Below, one piece after another: positions 61,715-64,000 of a stretch of 64,000 nt of DNA. Source of the stretch: Labyrinthula sp. Ha. Its lineage: Eukaryota > Sar > Bigyra > Labyrinthulida > Labyrinthulaceae. The stretch lies in NCBI GenBank assembly GCA_015227615.1, contig JAALGZ010000035.1, positions 248,001 to 312,000 of the forward strand. The letters run 5' to 3'. Below the pieces are notes generated by a model that had not been told where the DNA came from, did no database searches, and saw only the letters and a program-made list of their open reading frames with translations. Made by a program: the position numbers and the translations under genes. Numbering within the stretch: position 1 is the stretch's first letter; each line of letters starts with the position of its first letter.

Positions 61715-62119
61715 TTACTTGTTTGGGTTAACAAGCTTGAAGTGTAGGTCAACTTCAGGTACATAGTGAACTGCTTCATCAGTTAGCATGAACCAAATAG
61801 GTCCATCTTGCCCTTTAGGAACAATTCCAACAGCGCGTTCATGAAGCTCGCTAGGCACAGGTACCGGATTTTCAAAAGTTCCTTGTCCAGGTTCCATCTG
61901 AACAGGCCTTCTATTAAAGTATTCTCTTCCCTCCGCAAATGCTTTCAACTCTTCTCTTTCTCGACCTGTAGCTTGATCCGTGTCACTCGGGATCACACCA
62001 TCTTTTCCACCAGGTCCTTGGGACAACGGAGGTTGTGCATATCCACCAAAACTTCTTACTGCCAGGTTTGTTCGAGATGCTCGAACACTGCTGTTTAATA
62101 ATCTTCGCAACATCGTCAT
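61715..62119 (-). CDS. COX5B: Cytochrome c oxidase subunit 5b, mitochondrial
   Basis: The 134-residue product begins with an Arg/Ser-rich amphipathic presequence (MLRRLLNSSVRASR), as for mitochondrial import. The mature part carries the family signature FENPVPVPSELHERAVGIVP, followed by a beta-rich end (GPIWFMLTDEAVHYV, then LHFKLV) that aligns with the C-terminus of COX5b/COX4. Subunit 5b sits on the matrix side of complex IV. In the usual family four cysteines bind zinc (a CxC and a CPxC pair). Here all four positions are replaced and the protein has no cysteine. The gene is divergent from the LRR gene, with 121 bp between start codons. Confidence 0.85.
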   Translation of the reverse strand: MTMLRRLLNSSVRASRTNLAVRSFGGYAQPPLSQGPGGKDGVIPSDTDQATGREREELKAFAEGREYFNRRPVQMEPGQGTFENPVPVPSELHERAVGIVPKGQDGPIWFMLTDEAVHYVPEVDLHFKLVNPNK

Positions 62120-62240
62120 TGTTTTTTCACGATTTCTATTCTTTTTTTCTCTGCTTTTAACGGATGTATCTTTTGGTGCAAATTTTCCTGGTTTTGGTCA
62201 ATTTGTTCCCTCTCAATGCTGCATTACTGTGGAAACGAAA
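62120..62240. promoter_or_regulatory. Shared bidirectional promoter region
   Basis: Only 121 bp separate the start codon of COX5b (-) from that of the LRR gene (+), so both promoters and 5'UTRs must lie here. A T-rich tract (62130-62158) is the only obvious element; no TATA box is clear. Inferred from geometry. Confidence 0.4.
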
Positions 62241-64000
62241 ATGCATATGACGTGGCGCGATGAAAATGAAAATCTAGGATTTCATGAGTTTCCACACCAC
62301 TTGCTGAATTTCTCATATCAAAAGGAGACAGAAAGAGGGCTTCTCACACTTGCAAGGGGACTAGACTACTCAAAGATTAGAAGATGTCTTGATTTCAGGG
62401 ATTGGAAAATTACAAAGAAAGTTCTACAGGATACCGTAAAACATCTGCAGATCGCATCCGGAAAAGAGAGCTCCCCCAGAATTCTAAGTTTTGAGAGATG
62501 CCTTCTTTTCATCGATCAAGCGCAACTATTTGAGATATTGCTGAGTAGCCTGGATCTGTGGAAGGACCTTCACGGCATTTACTTCGGACAGCAACTAACA
62601 CAAAGCAGCACATTTGTAGCATTTGTCCAGGCATTCTGTCAAAACAATGGAAAAAATTTGAAATATCTTTCATTGAATGGTTCCAGTATAACTGATTTAG
62701 AATTACAAGTAATCAACCTCTGTGAGAATTTACGATTCTTTGACCTGTCATCCTGTAGCAAGGTAACAGATCAAGGACTTTATGATTTACATGGGCTAGT
62801 AAACTTACAGGAGCTAAAAATTGCTTCCTGCAAGCGCATCAAAGGATATTTCTCCTTAGAACCAGGAGAAAGTATTATCCTACATCGAAAACCTTTATTA
62901 CGACTTTGCTTGTCTGGTTGTGAGCTTCTTACAGATAAAGCTCTCATGATATTAACCGCAAGCTATGGTAAGACATTAATAAGGCTTGACATAAGCTATT
63001 GTAAGAATGTTAGTGGCCTTGGTCTGAGATATATATATGCAAATTCTTCAAGCATACAATATCTTAATCTAGAGCATTGCAAAAGCATAAAGCATGATCA
63101 ACTCCTCACAGACCTGAAGAAAATGGAATCTCTACAATATATTAACCTCTCTTCACTTTCTTTTTATTTAACCCTGAGTGAAATATATGACCTACTTCAG
63201 AGATTCATTAACATTGAGGCTTTTATTTGCAAACAAGTTGAAGAACCTACAATCAATCAATGCCTTACATTCAAGAGGCGGCGAAAAGAAATTAACATGG
63301 GTAACCTATGTAAGCTCAAGATTCTTACTATTTTTGAGACAAGAAGCTTCTTTAAGCTTGAAAGAGAGAGCCAAATATTCAAAATACTCATCTTAAATGC
63401 TACACAATTGGTTGAATTATGCTGCCACTCAGAAATAGTTCAAGCAGACGACATCTTTGTTGCTTTGGAAAGACACAATCTACTTAAAAAGTTATCTTTA
63501 CTTAATTTCTTCTCTATTAATTCTCAAAACTTAAGAACACTAGTCTGCTGCAGATTTTTTTTACACTCCCTGGATATTCTTGATTTAAGTATTGACAGAA
63601 TAAAAGCTACTTTCAAGAGCCATGGACATCAGAAAATCAAAAGAGACAGATTTGTACAATCAGATGTTCACTCACTGTTTCAGAACAGTCAATCATTGAC
63701 GACAATAATAGTAACTGGAAGAACAAAGTTACTGATTCCAACAATAATATTTCAAAGGAAGCCCATTAATGTTTCAATCAACCGCTTCAACTTAATACGG
63801 AACTGGCAAACCACGCGTCTGCTTCAGTTTCTTCCAAGGCTTCTAGGGTCAACTCAATCTGCAGCCCGATTTATAGAAAAGGATATCCATGTTACATATA
63901 TTGAAGGGTGTCTGAAAGACTTACAAGAAATTACAGAAAGAGAGTTCAATGATTCACTTTTTCAGAGTAGATTTCAGTTGGAGAAAGTTAGCATCAAGAA
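62241..64000 (+). CDS. Leucine-rich-repeat protein (AMN1/F-box-LRR type), 3' partial
   Basis: A frame opens at ATG 62241 and runs to the window edge without a stop, more than 586 residues. The N-terminal 130 residues are mixed helical. From about residue 135 there are cysteine-type LRRs: LKYLSLNGSSITDLELQVI, LRFFDLSSCSKVTDQGL, LQELKIASCKRIKG, LLRLCLSGCELLTDKALMIL, LIRLDISYCKNVSGLGL and IQYLNLEHCKSIKHDQLL. Later repeats are more degenerate (LKKLSLLNFFSINSQNL; LDILDLSIDRIKA). This repeat class forms the substrate-binding arc of SCF ubiquitin-ligase F-box proteins and of AMN1. No clear F-box is visible at the N-terminus, so the ligase role is unproven. No intron is needed in the visible part. 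Confidence 0.82.
   Translation, partial: MHMTWRDENENLGFHEFPHHLLNFSYQKETERGLLTLARGLDYSKIRRCLDFRDWKITKKVLQDTVKHLQIASGKESSPRILSFERCLLFIDQAQLFEILLSSLDLWKDLHGIYFGQQLTQSSTFVAFVQAFCQNNGKNLKYLSLNGSSITDLELQVINLCENLRFFDLSSCSKVTDQGLYDLHGLVNLQELKIASCKRIKGYFSLEPGESIILHRKPLLRLCLSGCELLTDKALMILTASYGKTLIRLDISYCKNVSGLGLRYIYANSSSIQYLNLEHCKSIKHDQLLTDLKKMESLQYINLSSLSFYLTLSEIYDLLQRFINIEAFICKQVEEPTINQCLTFKRRRKEINMGNLCKLKILTIFETRSFFKLERESQIFKILILNATQLVELCCHSEIVQADDIFVALERHNLLKKLSLLNFFSINSQNLRTLVCCRFFLHSLDILDLSIDRIKATFKSHGHQKIKRDRFVQSDVHSLFQNSQSLTTIIVTGRTKLLIPTIIFQRKPINVSINRFNLIRNWQTTRLLQFLPRLLGSTQSAARFIEKDIHVTYIEGCLKDLQEITEREFNDSLFQSRFQLEKVSIK

Noticed and set aside
1-64000. CRISPR arrays, operons, bacterial promoters and ribosome binding sites
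   Set aside because: The window is eukaryotic; no spaced direct-repeat array or polycistronic cluster was seen.

Overview
This is a strongly AT-rich eukaryotic nuclear window. About twelve host genes are supported, separated by long non-coding stretches that hold decayed retroelements, MITE-like repeats and one SINE. The species cannot be fixed from the sequence. The first gene carries a PT-rich linker and ShK-like cysteine modules, a style common in stramenopiles, so a protist or alga of that kind is a reasonable guess and no more. Standard stop codons are used. The most striking property is the size of the introns: every intron I could place with confidence is 28-33 nt long, with GT...AG ends.

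Layout. 1-1265 (+): 3' part of a choice-of-anchor-B/LVIVD membrane protein. 7886-9052 (+): multi-pass membrane protein with two tiny introns. 9378-10060 (-): a PWWP-like gene that becomes visible only when six tiny introns are removed. 10159-13227 (-): DEAH-box RNA helicase with a 33-nt intron inside the Walker A motif. 16649-17229: MITE. 18119-18257: tRNA-derived SINE with a 10-bp target duplication. 18577-21114 (+): SAC3/GANP mRNA-export factor, convergent with 21183-22187 (-), an ECM4-type glutathionyl-hydroquinone reductase. 22.2-30 kb: no gene recognised. About 30.6-32.5 kb (-): leucine-rich-repeat plus ROC GTPase (ROCO-like) gene cut by tiny introns, probably decaying. 35549-36128: second MITE copy. 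36.4-41.1 kb (-): two copies of a LINE with AP-endonuclease and reverse transcriptase. 41461-42800 (+): phage-type lysozyme (GH24) gene with three tandem C-terminal lobes. 44566-45756 (+): Golgi-type DXD glycosyltransferase. 45.8-49.7 kb: RT fragment and other broken coding pieces. 51147-52475 (+): ketopantoate-reductase-like protein with a polybasic tail. 52.5-60.5 kb: no intact gene, one more LINE fragment. 60519-61475 (+): unrecognised basic protein. 61715-62119 (-): cytochrome c oxidase subunit 5b without zinc-ligand cysteines. 62241-64000 (+): LRR protein running off the window.

There is no operon-like unit. Recognisable host functions are RNA handling (DEAH helicase, SAC3), glutathione chemistry, respiration, glycosylation and cell-wall cleavage. 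Two sites show a one-base frame discontinuity beside a homopolymer (lysozyme gene, LRR-ROC gene), and a third is likely near 47.3 kb. These may be assembly errors rather than real lesions. Because the introns are so short, conventional ORF scanning misses multi-exon genes here, and further hidden genes in the 'empty' regions are likely.
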